NCBI RefSeq assembly: GCF_013282805.1
Contig: NZ_CP054038.1
Coordinates: 806,001-870,000, forward strand
DNA from: Microbacterium hominis
GTDB taxonomy: Bacteria > Actinomycetota > Actinomycetes > Actinomycetales > Microbacteriaceae
Direction of reading: 5' to 3'
DNA: 64,000 nucleotides
Positions 38,934 to 48,065 of this stretch are shown one piece after another. Every line of letters begins with the position of its first letter. Position 1 is the stretch's first letter. The position numbers and the translations under genes are program-made. Below the pieces are notes generated by a model. The model saw only the letters and a list, made by a program, of their open reading frames with translations, had not been told where the DNA came from and did not search any database.

Positions 38934-41086
38934 GCCGGCATCCTCGCCGCGCGGAGCAGCTCCGCCTCCTGCGCGACGACGGAGCCGTAGACCGGGGCGA
39001 GCGTCGCGGCCATCGCCTGGATCGTGAACCGCGCCGCGACCATCGCTCGCGCTCGCTCGGGACGGACCGCGTCGCCGTCGGCGGCGCGGTCCAGCGCGCC
39101 GGCCGTCGCCGCGGCGAGCCGGTCGCGGTCCCACGTGGCGGTGAGGAAGCCGGTGTCGCCGTCGGCGACGTACGTGGCCGGTCCGCCGCCGTCGGGGGCG
39201 ACGACGACGAGTCCGGTCGCCAGCGCCTCCAGCACCGCGAGACCGAACTCCTCCTTGATGCTGGCGCACACGTACGCGCCGTCGGGGGCGGCCAGTCCCG
39301 GCATCCCGAACCGGGCCGCGGCGATCCACCGTGCGGCCACGTCGTTGGGGCGGTGGCCGGCGAGGATCAGCCCCCGCTCCTTCCGCTCGCCGGCGGGCAC
39401 CACCCGGTCGATGAGGTCGAGCTGCGCGCGCTCGTCGACCGATGGCGTGTCCAGATCGCCGCCGATCACGAGGAGGTTCGCGCGATCGCGCAGGGGCGAT
39501 GAGGCCCACGCGTCGACGAGCGTCGCCATGCCCTTCACCCGGTGCATGCGGCCGACGGTCACGAGCAGGGGGAGACCCCGGCGCTCCGGGGCGAGGTCCT
39601 CGAGCAGGCGCGCGAGTTCGCCGATCGCCCCGCTCAGCTGCGCGCGGGGCGTCGACGCCGCCCTGCGCGCGTCGTGTACGGCGTCGTCGATGACCGCGAG
39701 GTCGACGCCCTCGGCGACGACGGTGTGGCGTTCGCTGCGGCTCTCGATGTCGATGCCGACCAGCTCACGCATGTCCTGCGCGAGGTTCGGCCGGGGAAAG
39801 AGCACGGTGTGCGACGCCGACGCGGCGAGTGCCTGAACGAGTCGGGCGCGGAACCAGAAGTGGTCGCGCAGATCCGCTGCGCCGAAGTCCCCGCGCGTCA
39901 GGCTGCCGGCGCCTTCGAGCGAGCTGATCACGCTGTGCGGGTCGGGCGCGACGGTGAACACCGTGGGAATGCCGAGCTCGCGCGCCACGTCGGCGGCGGC
40001 GAGGCTGCCGACGTCGGCCATGCGCAGGTGGAGCACGTCCACCCCTCCCGCCGCGGTCAGTGCCCGACGGATGCCGCGCCGGGCCTGCACGCGCAGCGGC
40101 CACGCCGCGGCGGAGGCGACCGGTGTCGCGCCGAGCGGAACGTGCCCGTACACGTGACCCGACGGGCTGCCGGCCAACTGCAGCAGATCCTCGGCGCTCT
40201 GCGCGAGCGAGCCGCGGGACAGCGTGACGACCCGCTCGATCTGGCCGGCGGCGGGGGCGCTGAGGGCGTCGCCCAAGCGCACGAGGAGCGTGGCGATTCC
40301 CCCGTTGTCGCCGGCTCCCGCGGCCGACAGCGACGGATCGATGTCGGCATGGAGGAAGAGCTGGGCGACCGTGAGTCCCCGGCCGGGCATCCGCGCCGGA
40401 GGAACGGCCTCGAGGTCGACGAGCGCGAGCCGGGCGACCGCGGCGAGCCGGCCGTCGCCCGCGAGGATCGCCTCGAGGTCGTCGGCGACGCCCGCGGCGC
40501 CGCGGCGCTGCCCGAGAGCGGCGATCGCGGCCTCGCGCACCGCCTCCGGTTCGGTCGTGTCGCGAGCGAGCTCGCTCAGGCGCCGGGTGGCGATCGGCTG
40601 GCGGACGAGCCCGAGCGTCTCGACGAGCACGGCGCGCGGCGCGGCATCCATGATCCCGAGGAGGGCGGACTCGATCGCCACGGCGATCTCGACGCCCGCC
40701 GACCCCGACCACTTCTCGATCGTGTGCTGGGCGAGCATGCCGGTGAAGCCGCCGCCCGCGACCAGCCCCAGCAGTCGGCCGATCGCCTCGGGCCGGGGGA
40801 GGCTCTGGCCCAGTGCCCAGGCGGCGTGCTCGCGGATGTACGGTCGCGTGTCGGACAGGAGCGCGACGAGCCGGCTCACCGCCTCCGCGTCGTGCATCTC
40901 GGCCAGCGCGTGCACCGAGGCGATCGCGGCGATGTCGTCGGAGCCGGTCAGCCCGGCGGCCAGCACGCGCAGGGTGCGCACCCCCGGGTCGCGGCCGGCT
41001 TCGAAGGCGACGTCGTCGGCGGCGCGCAGGGCCTCGACGATCGTGGGCGCGTGGAGCACTCGGTCCATCGCGGTCTGCACGCCCAT
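38930..41086 (-). CDS. HEAT-repeat and GT-B glycosyltransferase fusion
   Basis: A 718-residue protein. Residues about 1-240 are helical HEAT-like repeats; recurring segments such as IAAIASVHALAEMHDAEAVSRLVALL, IREHAAWALGQSL and VREAAIAALGQRRG are visible. Residues about 250-715 are a GT4-type glycosyltransferase with LLVTVGRMHRVKGMATLVDAWA, GLILAGHRPNDVAARW, and the donor-site ASIKEEFGLAVLEALATGLVVVAPDGGGPATYV (ExFGLxxxE). HEAT repeats in front of a glycosyltransferase are unusual and may tether a partner protein. The ATG at 41086 has a GAGGAG site 7 nt upstream. Divergent from the pyruvyl transferase gene and coupled to the GT1-like gene. Confidence 0.82.
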   Translation of the reverse strand: MGVQTAMDRVLHAPTIVEALRAADDVAFEAGRDPGVRTLRVLAAGLTGSDDIAAIASVHALAEMHDAEAVSRLVALLSDTRPYIREHAAWALGQSLPRPEAIGRLLGLVAGGGFTGMLAQHTIEKWSGSAGVEIAVAIESALLGIMDAAPRAVLVETLGLVRQPIATRRLSELARDTTEPEAVREAAIAALGQRRGAAGVADDLEAILAGDGRLAAVARLALVDLEAVPPARMPGRGLTVAQLFLHADIDPSLSAAGAGDNGGIATLLVRLGDALSAPAAGQIERVVTLSRGSLAQSAEDLLQLAGSPSGHVYGHVPLGATPVASAAAWPLRVQARRGIRRALTAAGGVDVLHLRMADVGSLAAADVARELGIPTVFTVAPDPHSVISSLEGAGSLTRGDFGAADLRDHFWFRARLVQALAASASHTVLFPRPNLAQDMRELVGIDIESRSERHTVVAEGVDLAVIDDAVHDARRAASTPRAQLSGAIGELARLLEDLAPERRGLPLLVTVGRMHRVKGMATLVDAWASSPLRDRANLLVIGGDLDTPSVDERAQLDLIDRVVPAGERKERGLILAGHRPNDVAARWIAAARFGMPGLAAPDGAYVCASIKEEFGLAVLEALATGLVVVAPDGGGPATYVADGDTGFLTATWDRDRLAAATAGALDRAADGDAVRPERARAMVAARFTIQAMAATLAPVYGSVVAQEAELLRAARMPA

Positions 41087-41257
41087 GGGCACTCCTCTCG
41101 GGGCGCGGTGCGCGCCCGCGCTGAGCACAGCGTAAGCGGGCGGAGGCGGTGGCCGCGCGGGGTTGACACGTGCCCCCGCGATGGTCCTGGCTGTGTGTGG
41201 AGAGCGGGCGCGTGGGAACAGACCCGTGGACGCGCTCGATCGAGGAACGGAGAGGGC

Positions 41258-42550
41258 ATGACGGTGCTGGCGATCGGCGACATCGGTGTGGTGTCGGGGA
41301 TGATGCACATCGGCGACGAGGCCATGTTCGAGGCGGCGCGCGACGAACTCGCGGCGCGAGCGGTCGGGATCATCGGGGTCTCGTCGGCGCCGGCGGAGTC
41401 CGCCGCCCGGTACGGCGTGCCGATGGTCGCGCGTCTCGGGTTCGCGGGACTCGACCGCTCGGCGGCCGAAGAGCGCACCCGCGTGCTGGTGGATGCCGCA
41501 GCCGGCCGCGTGCGGCTGGCCGACGACGATCCCGCCCGGGGCGTTCTCGCCGCGCTCGACGAGGTGACCGGCCTGCTCAACGCCGGGGGCGGGAACCTCG
41601 CGTCGCGGTGGCCGGTGCACATCTTCGAGCGGACCGCGCTCGCCGCCATGGCCCGCGAGCGGGGTCTGCCGCTCGTGGTCACGGGGCAGACGTTCGGCCC
41701 CGATCTGGAGGACGGTGACGACGAGCGGGTCGCCTCGCTCGTACGGTCGGCTGCTCTCGTGAGCGTGCGCGAATCGATCTCCGGCGCGCTCGTGCGGTCG
41801 TGGGGCGTGCCGGTGGTCGAGGGCGTCGACGATGCGTCCTTCCTCGGCTGGCCCGACGGAGGGGCCGCGGTGGCGACTGGGGTGGGTGCCGGGGTGGATG
41901 CCGCGGTGGTGACGGGGGTGGTTGCCCGGGTGGCGACTGGGGTGGATGCCGCGCCCGTCGTCGTCAGCCTGTCGGGCTGGTTCGCCGGCCGCCCGGCCGA
42001 CGACGTCGAGGAGCGCATCGCCCGTTTGCTCGACCACGCCGTGCGCACGGTCGGGCCCGTGGCCTTCCACGCCCACTTCGGCCCGCTCGACCCCGCGGCG
42101 GAGCCCGCGGGCGACAGCGCCCTGCACGAGCGGGTGCGTGCCCGCATGAGCGAGCCCAGCACGGTCGTGCCGACCGGCGACTCCCTCGGGGCTGCCCGGC
42201 TCGCGCGTTCGGCGCGCCTGCTCATCACGAGCAGGTACCACCCGGCGGTGTTCGCGGCGCCCGCCGGCGTGCCGGTCGTGGCGCTCGCTGCAGACGACTA
42301 CACGCGCATCAAGCTGACCGGCGCGCTCGCGCACTGGGGGCAGTCCAGTGTGCTCGATCTCGACGATCTCCCGTCCGACTCGATCGACCGGGCCCGCGCG
42401 CAGCGGGAGGCGATCGCGTCGGCCGCCGCCGACCGGTTCACCGGACTGCGCGGCGACGCGGCGGAGTGGTGGGATGCCGTCGCCGACGCACTGAATCCGG
42501 CCGCTGCCGGCGCAGGCTCTCGCGCACGGCGCGTCGATGTAACACGCTAG
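41258..42550 (+). CDS. polysaccharide pyruvyl transferase-family protein
   Basis: A 430-residue protein of the WcaK/CsaB family, which adds ketal-linked pyruvate to sugars of surface polysaccharides. Features: IGDIGVVSGMMHIGDEAMFEAA at the start, LLNAGGGNLASRWPVHIFERTAL, LVVTGQTFGPDLEDGDDERV, SLVSVRES-type segment, and the C-terminal RLLITSRYHPAVFAAPAGVPVVALAADDYTRIK, whose HP is conserved. Residues about 204-234 are a low-complexity Val/Gly/Ala stretch absent from most relatives and encoded by a repeat. It is divergent from the HEAT-glycosyltransferase gene and 4 nt from the amylosucrase-like gene. Confidence 0.82.
   Translation: MTVLAIGDIGVVSGMMHIGDEAMFEAARDELAARAVGIIGVSSAPAESAARYGVPMVARLGFAGLDRSAAEERTRVLVDAAAGRVRLADDDPARGVLAALDEVTGLLNAGGGNLASRWPVHIFERTALAAMARERGLPLVVTGQTFGPDLEDGDDERVASLVRSAALVSVRESISGALVRSWGVPVVEGVDDASFLGWPDGGAAVATGVGAGVDAAVVTGVVARVATGVDAAPVVVSLSGWFAGRPADDVEERIARLLDHAVRTVGPVAFHAHFGPLDPAAEPAGDSALHERVRARMSEPSTVVPTGDSLGAARLARSARLLITSRYHPAVFAAPAGVPVVALAADDYTRIKLTGALAHWGQSSVLDLDDLPSDSIDRARAQREAIASAAADRFTGLRGDAAEWWDAVADALNPAAAGAGSRARRVDVTR
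41870..41955. repeat. in-frame repeat inside the pyruvyl transferase gene
   Basis: GTGGCGACTGGGGTGG occurs at 41870-41885 and again at 41930-41945, 60 bp apart, each followed by GTGGATGCCGC. It encodes VATGV...VDAA units and keeps frame. Confidence 0.75.
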
Positions 42551-42554
42551 GCGT

Positions 42555-44465
42555 ATGGCACGCCTTGGCACCGACGCCGCTGTCGACCTCGCCCGCATCC
42601 GGGAGCAGCTCTCCTCCACCGACGCCGACTTCCAGCGACGCGTCGACGAGCAGTTCCCGCGGCTGCACGGTCTCTTCCAGACGCTGTACGGCGAACATGA
42701 CGCCGGGTTCGACCAGCTGGCCGGTGTGATCGCCGACGCCGCGGCATCCTGGAACACCCGCCCGCAGGATCTGCGGGCGCTCGATGCCCAGCGCGAGCAC
42801 GACCCCGGCTGGTACGGCTCGAACCGCATGCTGGGCGGGGTCTGCTACGTCGACCGGTACGGGATGGACCTCACCGGCATCCGCGCGCGCATCCCGCAGT
42901 TCGTCGACCTCGGCCTCACCTACCTGCATCTCATGCCGCTGTACGCCGTGCCCGAGGGGAACTCCGACGGCGGGTACGCGGTGTCGAGCTACCGCGATGT
43001 CGATCCCCGCCTCGGCACCATCGACGACCTGCAGGCTCTCGCGTCGGAGCTGCGCGGGCACGGCATCTCGCTCGTGCTGGACTTCATCTTCAACCACACC
43101 GCGAGCAACCACGAGTGGGCGCAGCGCGCGGTCGCGGGTGACCCCGACTTCAGCGACTTCTACCTGATCTTCCCCGACCGCGAGATGCCCGATGCGTACG
43201 AGCGCACGGTGCGGGAGATCTTCCCCGACGACCATCCCGGTTCGTTCGTGCCGCTCCCCGACGGGCGGTGGATCTGGGCGACCTTCCACACCTTCCAATG
43301 GGACCTCAACTACGCGAATCCCGCGGTGTTCCGCGCCATGGCGAGCGAGATGCTCTTCCTCGCGAACCTCGGCGTCGAGGTGCTGCGGATGGATGCCGTC
43401 GCGTTCATCTGGAAGCGCCTGGGAACCGCGTGCGAGTCCCTGCCCGAGGCGCACCTGCTGCTGCAGGCGTTCAACGCGGTGCTGCGCATCGCCGCGCCCG
43501 CGCTGCTGTTCAAGTCGGAGGCGATCGTGCACCCCGACGAGGTGGTCGAGTACATCTCCCTCGAGGAGTGCCAGATCTCCTACAACCCGCTGCAGATGGC
43601 GCTCACGTGGGAGGCGCTCGCGACCCGCAATCCGCAGCTGCTCGCGCAGGCGCTGGAGCGCCGTCATGCCCTCGCTCCGGGATGCGCGTGGGTGAACTAC
43701 GTGCGCGGCCACGACGACATCGGCTGGACGTTCGCCGACGAGGATGCCGCGGAGTTCGGCATCAACGGCTTCGATCACCGCCGGTTCTTGAACTCCTTCT
43801 ACGTGAACCGGTTCCCGGGCAGCTTCGCGCGCGGGGTGCCGTTCCAGGAGAACCCGCGCACCGGCGACGCCCGGGTCGCCGGCACGACCGCGTCGCTCGC
43901 GGGCATCGAGGCCGGTGACCCGCACGGCGTGGACCGGGTGCTGCTCGCCCACGCGATCGCGCTGTCGACCGGCGGCATCCCGCTCATCTACCTCGGCGAC
44001 GAGGTCGCGCAGCTGAACGACTACTCCTACCTCGACGATCCCGATCTGGCGGGCGACAGCCGGTGGGTGAACCGGCCCTGGTACCCCGCGGCGGACTATC
44101 TGCACCGCGACGACCCGTCGACGCCCGCCGGCGCCGTCTACGCCGGCCTCACGCGCCTGATCGCGGTGCGGCAGGCGACGCCCGAGTTCGCGGTGGGGCC
44201 GCTGATCGGGTTCGACGCGAAGCATCCGCACGTGCTCGGGTACCAGCGGGTGCAGGATGCTGCTGAGGCGGACGGGTCTGTCGTGCTGGTGCTGGCGAAC
44301 TTCGGGGATGAGGCTGCGACCGTCGATGCGCTGACGCTGTCGGGGTTCGACGGCGAGGCGGTCGAGCTCATCAGCGATCGGGTCATCTCGCTGAGGCAGG
44401 GACTCACGCTGGAGGCCTGTCACGTGATGTGGCTGCGGGTCACGCCGCGGGGTGCCGGCGCGTGA
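42555..44465 (+). CDS. amylosucrase-like GH13 enzyme
   Basis: A 636-residue GH13 protein whose motifs match amylosucrase: LDFIFNHTASNHEWA (region I), VLRMDAVAFIWK with Arg 278 and nucleophile Asp 280, LLFKSEAIVHP with Glu 322, and NYVRGHDDIGWTF with Asp 387. The helical N-terminal domain (about 1-100) and C-terminal beta domain (about 555-636) are present. Amylosucrases make alpha-1,4-glucan from sucrose; sucrose hydrolases and isomerases share these motifs, so specificity is not certain. Its ATG is 4 nt after the pyruvyl transferase stop. Confidence 0.88.
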   Translation: MARLGTDAAVDLARIREQLSSTDADFQRRVDEQFPRLHGLFQTLYGEHDAGFDQLAGVIADAAASWNTRPQDLRALDAQREHDPGWYGSNRMLGGVCYVDRYGMDLTGIRARIPQFVDLGLTYLHLMPLYAVPEGNSDGGYAVSSYRDVDPRLGTIDDLQALASELRGHGISLVLDFIFNHTASNHEWAQRAVAGDPDFSDFYLIFPDREMPDAYERTVREIFPDDHPGSFVPLPDGRWIWATFHTFQWDLNYANPAVFRAMASEMLFLANLGVEVLRMDAVAFIWKRLGTACESLPEAHLLLQAFNAVLRIAAPALLFKSEAIVHPDEVVEYISLEECQISYNPLQMALTWEALATRNPQLLAQALERRHALAPGCAWVNYVRGHDDIGWTFADEDAAEFGINGFDHRRFLNSFYVNRFPGSFARGVPFQENPRTGDARVAGTTASLAGIEAGDPHGVDRVLLAHAIALSTGGIPLIYLGDEVAQLNDYSYLDDPDLAGDSRWVNRPWYPAADYLHRDDPSTPAGAVYAGLTRLIAVRQATPEFAVGPLIGFDAKHPHVLGYQRVQDAAEADGSVVLVLANFGDEAATVDALTLSGFDGEAVELISDRVISLRQGLTLEACHVMWLRVTPRGAGA

Positions 44466-44495
44466 TCGGGTCGCGCCGGATGTGAGGATGGGGGT

Positions 44496-44840
44496 GTGAC
44501 CGCGTCCGAGATCCCGAACTCACCCGTGTCGGACGACCCACCGGCGACCCGCCGCATCGAGCTGACACTGACGCGTCCGTGGTTCGCGCTCTACGCGGGC
44601 ATCCGGCCGACCGTCGTGGTGGCGGGGCGCGGACATCCCGTGCAGTGGGGCGTCGGCACGTGGCAGCTGCCCGCCGATGGCGCCGCGGCCATCGGCGTGT
44701 TCCTCTTCAACCGGGTGTGGCGCTTCGGCGAGTCCGAGCTGGTCGTGCGACCCGAGGACCCACCCGCGATCGCGTATCGGGCTCCCGCTCTGCCCTTCGG
44801 GCGGGGACAGCTGCGCGTGACCGCGCCGCGCCGCGACTGA
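44496..44840 (+). CDS. small hypothetical protein
   Basis: A 114-residue protein without recognised domain. After an acidic, Pro-rich start comes a beta-rich core: RIELTLTRPWFALYAGIRPTVVVAGRGHPVQWGVGTWQLPADG, then AIGVFLFNRVWRFGESELVV. The composition suggests a small beta-sandwich or barrel. It has no signal peptide or membrane segment. The GTG start has a GAGGAT hexamer 6 nt upstream, fitting the leaderless pattern but with a weak first base. It follows the amylosucrase-like gene by 30 nt. Confidence 0.55.
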   Translation: MTASEIPNSPVSDDPPATRRIELTLTRPWFALYAGIRPTVVVAGRGHPVQWGVGTWQLPADGAAAIGVFLFNRVWRFGESELVVRPEDPPAIAYRAPALPFGRGQLRVTAPRRD

Positions 44841-44904
44841 GCACGGGCGGAGCTCGTCTGACGGTGAGCCGCGCCGCGGGCAGGGCGGGACGCGCCGCCG
44901 CGCT

Positions 44905-45303
44905 TCAGCCCTTGGAAGCGTCCACCTCGAACGCGTCGCGGTCGAGCAGTTCCCACACCTCGACCACGGCATCCGCCTCGAACCTCAGGAAGAACATGTG
45001 CTCGACGGCGACGGTGCGCCCTGTCGGCGGTGCGCCGCGCCAGGGGCCATCGTTCGTCCCGTGCAGAGTCGCGCGGATCGCGGCGTGGTCGCCGGATGCC
45101 ACGACCGTATGCACCTCGAACCGGAAGTCCGAGAACGCGTCGTGCCAGCCGGCGATGATGTCGCGCACCGCGTCGAGGTCGAGCTGCCGGTCGACCTCGC
45201 CCACATGCAGCCGCACGTACTGCAGTGCGTCACCGACGCGCGAGTAGTCCTGCCGATTCCAGCCCTCTTCGAAGACGGCTCGGGCGAGCGTGGCGCGGTC
45301 CAT
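44905..45303 (-). CDS. SnoaL-like / ester cyclase-family protein
   Basis: A 132-residue single-domain alpha+beta-barrel protein of the SnoaL-like polyketide cyclase / NTF2 superfamily. Typical segments: ARAVFEEGWNRQDYSRVGDAL, the DAVRDIIAGWHDAFSDFRFEVHTVVASGDHAAIRATLHGTN run with the family's His and Asp positions, and RTVAVEHMFFLRFEADAVVEVWELLDRDAF. Most such proteins have unknown ligands. The ATG at 45303 has minus-strand TACCGT 7 nt upstream. Confidence 0.8.
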   Translation of the reverse strand: MDRATLARAVFEEGWNRQDYSRVGDALQYVRLHVGEVDRQLDLDAVRDIIAGWHDAFSDFRFEVHTVVASGDHAAIRATLHGTNDGPWRGAPPTGRTVAVEHMFFLRFEADAVVEVWELLDRDAFEVDASKG

Positions 45304-45310
45304 GGGTTCG

Positions 45311-45316
45311 ACGGTA
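45311..45316 (-). promoter_or_regulatory. -10 box, leaderless type, SnoaL-like gene
   Basis: Minus-strand TACCGT, 7 nt before the ATG at 45303. Confidence 0.45.
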
Positions 45317-45364
45317 GTCCGCCGCCCGCGGGCGTGCGGGCATCGGGAGGAGTCGCTCGGGGCG

Positions 45365-45410
45365 CCGGAGACTCTCAGCTGCGGTCGACCGCGAGCCCGG
45401 GAGTCTCCGG
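45365..45410. repeat. 10-bp inverted repeat spanning the ribokinase stop codon
   Basis: CCGGAGACTC (45365-45374) and its exact complement (45401-45410) flank the last codons of the ribokinase gene. No T-run follows, so a terminator role is uncertain. Confidence 0.5.
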
Positions 45411-46244
45411 ACGGTAGTCGTCGAGCCGCCCGAACGGCGGCTGCGCCGAGAGGTGCTCGACGGCGGCGGAGCCCACACGGCAGGCGATCTCCAGCGCCGC
45501 TGCGGGCGTCTCTTCTGACAGCATCGCGACCACGATGGCCGCGGTGAATGCGTCGCCGGCTCCCACCGTGCTGCGCACCGCGGCAGGGGCGACGCCGGAG
45601 GCCCGGGCGATGACCGTGCCGTGTTCGCGCAGCTCCGCGCCCTCGGCCCCGAGGGTGACGGCGACCAGGCGCGCGCGGGCGAGCTCGGGCATAAGCGCGT
45701 ACTCGGACTCGTTCACCACGAACAGATCCACGCGTTCCACGAGATCGTCGGGCAGGGGATGAGCGGGCGCCGCGTTCACCGCGACGAACCCGGGTGTGGA
45801 TGCCACGACCCGCCGCACCACGTCGAACGGCACCTCGAGCTGCAGTAGCACGGCTTCGTCGTCGATGATCGCGAGGGCCGCGGCATCCACCTCGGCGTTC
45901 GCTCCGGGGCAGACGACGATGCTGTTCTCCCCGGCGGCGTCGACCATGATGACGGCCGTGCCGGTCGGCGCGTCGACCTTCGTGACACCCGCCGCATCGA
46001 CGCCGGCGGATTCGAGAGCGCCGATCAGCAGATCGCCGTCGCCGTCGTTCCCGACGCAGCCGAGCATGCGGGTGCGCGCGCCCAGGCGAGCGGCCGCAGC
46101 GGCCTGGTTCGCCCCTTTGCCGCCGGGTTCCCGGCGAAGCACGCCGTCGCCGATGGTCTCGCCGGGCTGCGGCAGGCGCGCCGCGGTCGCCACGATGTCG
46201 ACGTTGAGCGAGCCGACCACCGCGAGGCGCGCCCGGCTGGTCAT
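45375..46244 (-). CDS. rbsK: ribokinase
   Basis: A 289-residue PfkB-family sugar kinase. GSLNVDIVATAARLPQPGETI is the substrate-side N-terminus, GGKGANQAAAAARLGA is the first PfkB signature, and STVGAGDAFTAAIVVAML near residue 240 is the second, with the catalytic Asp in GAGD. The motifs match ribokinases rather than fructokinases. It would phosphorylate the ribose released by the nucleoside hydrolase, whose gene overlaps its start codon by ATGA. Last gene of the minus-strand nucleoside operon. Confidence 0.88.
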   Translation of the reverse strand: MTSRARLAVVGSLNVDIVATAARLPQPGETIGDGVLRREPGGKGANQAAAAARLGARTRMLGCVGNDGDGDLLIGALESAGVDAAGVTKVDAPTGTAVIMVDAAGENSIVVCPGANAEVDAAALAIIDDEAVLLQLEVPFDVVRRVVASTPGFVAVNAAPAHPLPDDLVERVDLFVVNESEYALMPELARARLVAVTLGAEGAELREHGTVIARASGVAPAAVRSTVGAGDAFTAAIVVAMLSEETPAAALEIACRVGSAAVEHLSAQPPFGRLDDYRPETPGLAVDRS

Positions 46245-47146
46245 CGCGCCGCTTCGGTCGTCGCTCCGAGGCCGGCGCGTTCGATCGCGGCGACGATCCG
46301 CGCACCGACGGCCGACCCGTCGAGTCCGGTCACCACGCGCGCCGAACCGTCACCGGCGGTGAACGTGCTCCGGCCCGCGGCGTCGCCGTCGCGCTCGACG
46401 GTCACGATCCCGAGGGGCGAGAACTCGAACAGCTCCGGCTCGATCAGCGTCAGTACGGCCACGGGGTCGTGGGGCACGTTCCACTCCTCGTTCCAGAACT
46501 TCCACCACTGCTCGATCTCGGCCACGAGGATCGCGCCCAGCTCGCCGGCGGCACCGATGCGGGCGAGTTCGTCGCGACGGATCTCGACCTGACGCGTGGC
46601 CTCGAGCCCGGTGATCGTCATCGGGATGCCGGAGGCGAACACGATCTCCGCCGCGTGGGTGTCGCTGCGGAAGTTGTGCTCCGGCTCCTGGCTCGTGAAC
46701 GCCCCGCCCATGATCCACAAGTGTCGCACCGCGGTCGCGAAGCGCGCATCGGCGGTGATCGCCGCGGCGATGTTCGTCAGGGGGCCGATCGCGATCACGT
46801 CGATCTCGCCGGGGTGCGCGACGACCTGCTCGACGAGGTAGTCGATCGCGTCGGTCGCCTCCACCGTCTCGCGCTCGAGGCCTTCGTAGAGCCCGCCCTC
46901 GTGGCCGGCCCACCAGACCTCACGGCCCGACAGCGGCGTCGTGCGTCCGACGTGCACGGGGATCTCGCGGCCCGCGAGGTGGCCGAGGCGACGGGCCAGG
47001 CGCGCCCGCAGCAGGGTGTCGCCGTAGACGGTGGTCACGCCGATCAGGTCGACTTCGGGGTGGCCGAGCAGCTGGCTCAGGGCCATGGCGTCGTCGACAT
47101 CGGATCCGATGTCGGTGTCGAGGATGACTCGGTGGGCAGCGCGCAT
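46241..47146 (-). CDS. inosine/uridine-type nucleoside hydrolase
   Basis: A 301-residue N-ribosyl hydrolase that splits nucleosides into base and ribose. The calcium-binding N-terminal motif ILDTDIGSDVDDAMAL is intact, followed by GVTTVYGD, IDVIAIGPLTNIAAAI, LWIMGGAF and the C-terminal PHDPVAVLTLI whose Asp completes the calcium site. Base preference cannot be read from the sequence. The ATG at 47146 has an AAAGGAG site. It lies between transporter genes and rbsK in one operon. Confidence 0.9.
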   Translation of the reverse strand: MRAAHRVILDTDIGSDVDDAMALSQLLGHPEVDLIGVTTVYGDTLLRARLARRLGHLAGREIPVHVGRTTPLSGREVWWAGHEGGLYEGLERETVEATDAIDYLVEQVVAHPGEIDVIAIGPLTNIAAAITADARFATAVRHLWIMGGAFTSQEPEHNFRSDTHAAEIVFASGIPMTITGLEATRQVEIRRDELARIGAAGELGAILVAEIEQWWKFWNEEWNVPHDPVAVLTLIEPELFEFSPLGIVTVERDGDAAGRSTFTAGDGSARVVTGLDGSAVGARIVAAIERAGLGATTEAAR

Positions 47147-47200
47147 GGCTGCGCTCCTTTCGGGATGCGTGGGATCAGGCGGTCGCGGAGACCGCGCGAC

Positions 47201-48064
47201 TCACTTGATGCCGGTCGTGGAGACGGACTGGATGAAGTACCGCTGGAATCCGAGGATGATCGCGAGCGGAATGAGGATGAGGATCATGGATGCCGCGAAC
47301 AGCAGGCCGTAGTCGACCGCGAACTGACCCTGGAGGTTCGACAGGGCGACCGGTCCGACGATGTGCGCGCTGTCGGTTCCCATGAGGAGCGGCCAGACGT
47401 AGGCCTGCCACTGGAAGAGGAACAGCATGAGTCCCGCGCCGATGAGCGCCGGCACCGACAGCGGCAGGTAGATGCGGCGGAACACGCCCCACCAACCCAG
47501 GCCGTCCAGTCGCGCCGCCTCGACGAGCTCCTCCGGGATCGCCAGGAAGAACGTGCGCAGCAGGAAGATCGCCATGCCGTTGCCGAGGCCCGGGAGGATC
47601 AGCCCGGTGAAGGTGTTCTGCAGGTTCCACTCGCGGAACATCCCGGCCAGCGGGATCGCGATCGCGTCGAACGGGATGAGGAACGACAGGATGATCACCG
47701 AGAACAGCACGGCGCGACCGCGGAAGCGGAACGCCGACAGCCCGAAGGCCGCGGTGGCGCAGATCGCGAGACCGATGACGACGGTGACGAGGCTGACGAA
47801 CAGCGAGTTGCCGATCGCTCGCGCCAGGTCGGTGTCGAACAGCGCCAGGTAGTTGTCCAGTGTGGGCGTCAGCGTGAAGAACGTCTGCCAGCTGAGCGGA
47901 TTGAGGTAGCTGAACGTCTCGTCTCCGGGGCGGAGCGAATTGACGAACGACCACCACAGGGGGATCAGGAACGCGATTCCGACGACGGCCGTCGCGAAGG
48001 TGACGAAGGCGCGCATGACCCAGCGGCGCGGGGTGCGGCGCGTGCCGGCAACAGACAGGGCCAT
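47201..48064 (-). CDS. CUT1 ABC transporter permease (MalG type)
   Basis: A 287-residue inner-membrane permease with six predicted helices and the coupling loop EELVEAARLDGLGWWGVFRRIYLPLSVPAL, the EAA motif of carbohydrate importers. The C-terminal segment QRYFIQSVSTTGIK is typical of MalG-like proteins. Its ATG lies 1 nt after the stop of the partner permease, with a GGAGG site. No ATPase gene is present locally, so a shared MsiK-like ATPase elsewhere is likely. Confidence 0.9.
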   Translation of the reverse strand: MALSVAGTRRTPRRWVMRAFVTFATAVVGIAFLIPLWWSFVNSLRPGDETFSYLNPLSWQTFFTLTPTLDNYLALFDTDLARAIGNSLFVSLVTVVIGLAICATAAFGLSAFRFRGRAVLFSVIILSFLIPFDAIAIPLAGMFREWNLQNTFTGLILPGLGNGMAIFLLRTFFLAIPEELVEAARLDGLGWWGVFRRIYLPLSVPALIGAGLMLFLFQWQAYVWPLLMGTDSAHIVGPVALSNLQGQFAVDYGLLFAASMILILIPLAIILGFQRYFIQSVSTTGIK

Positions 48065-48065
48065 C

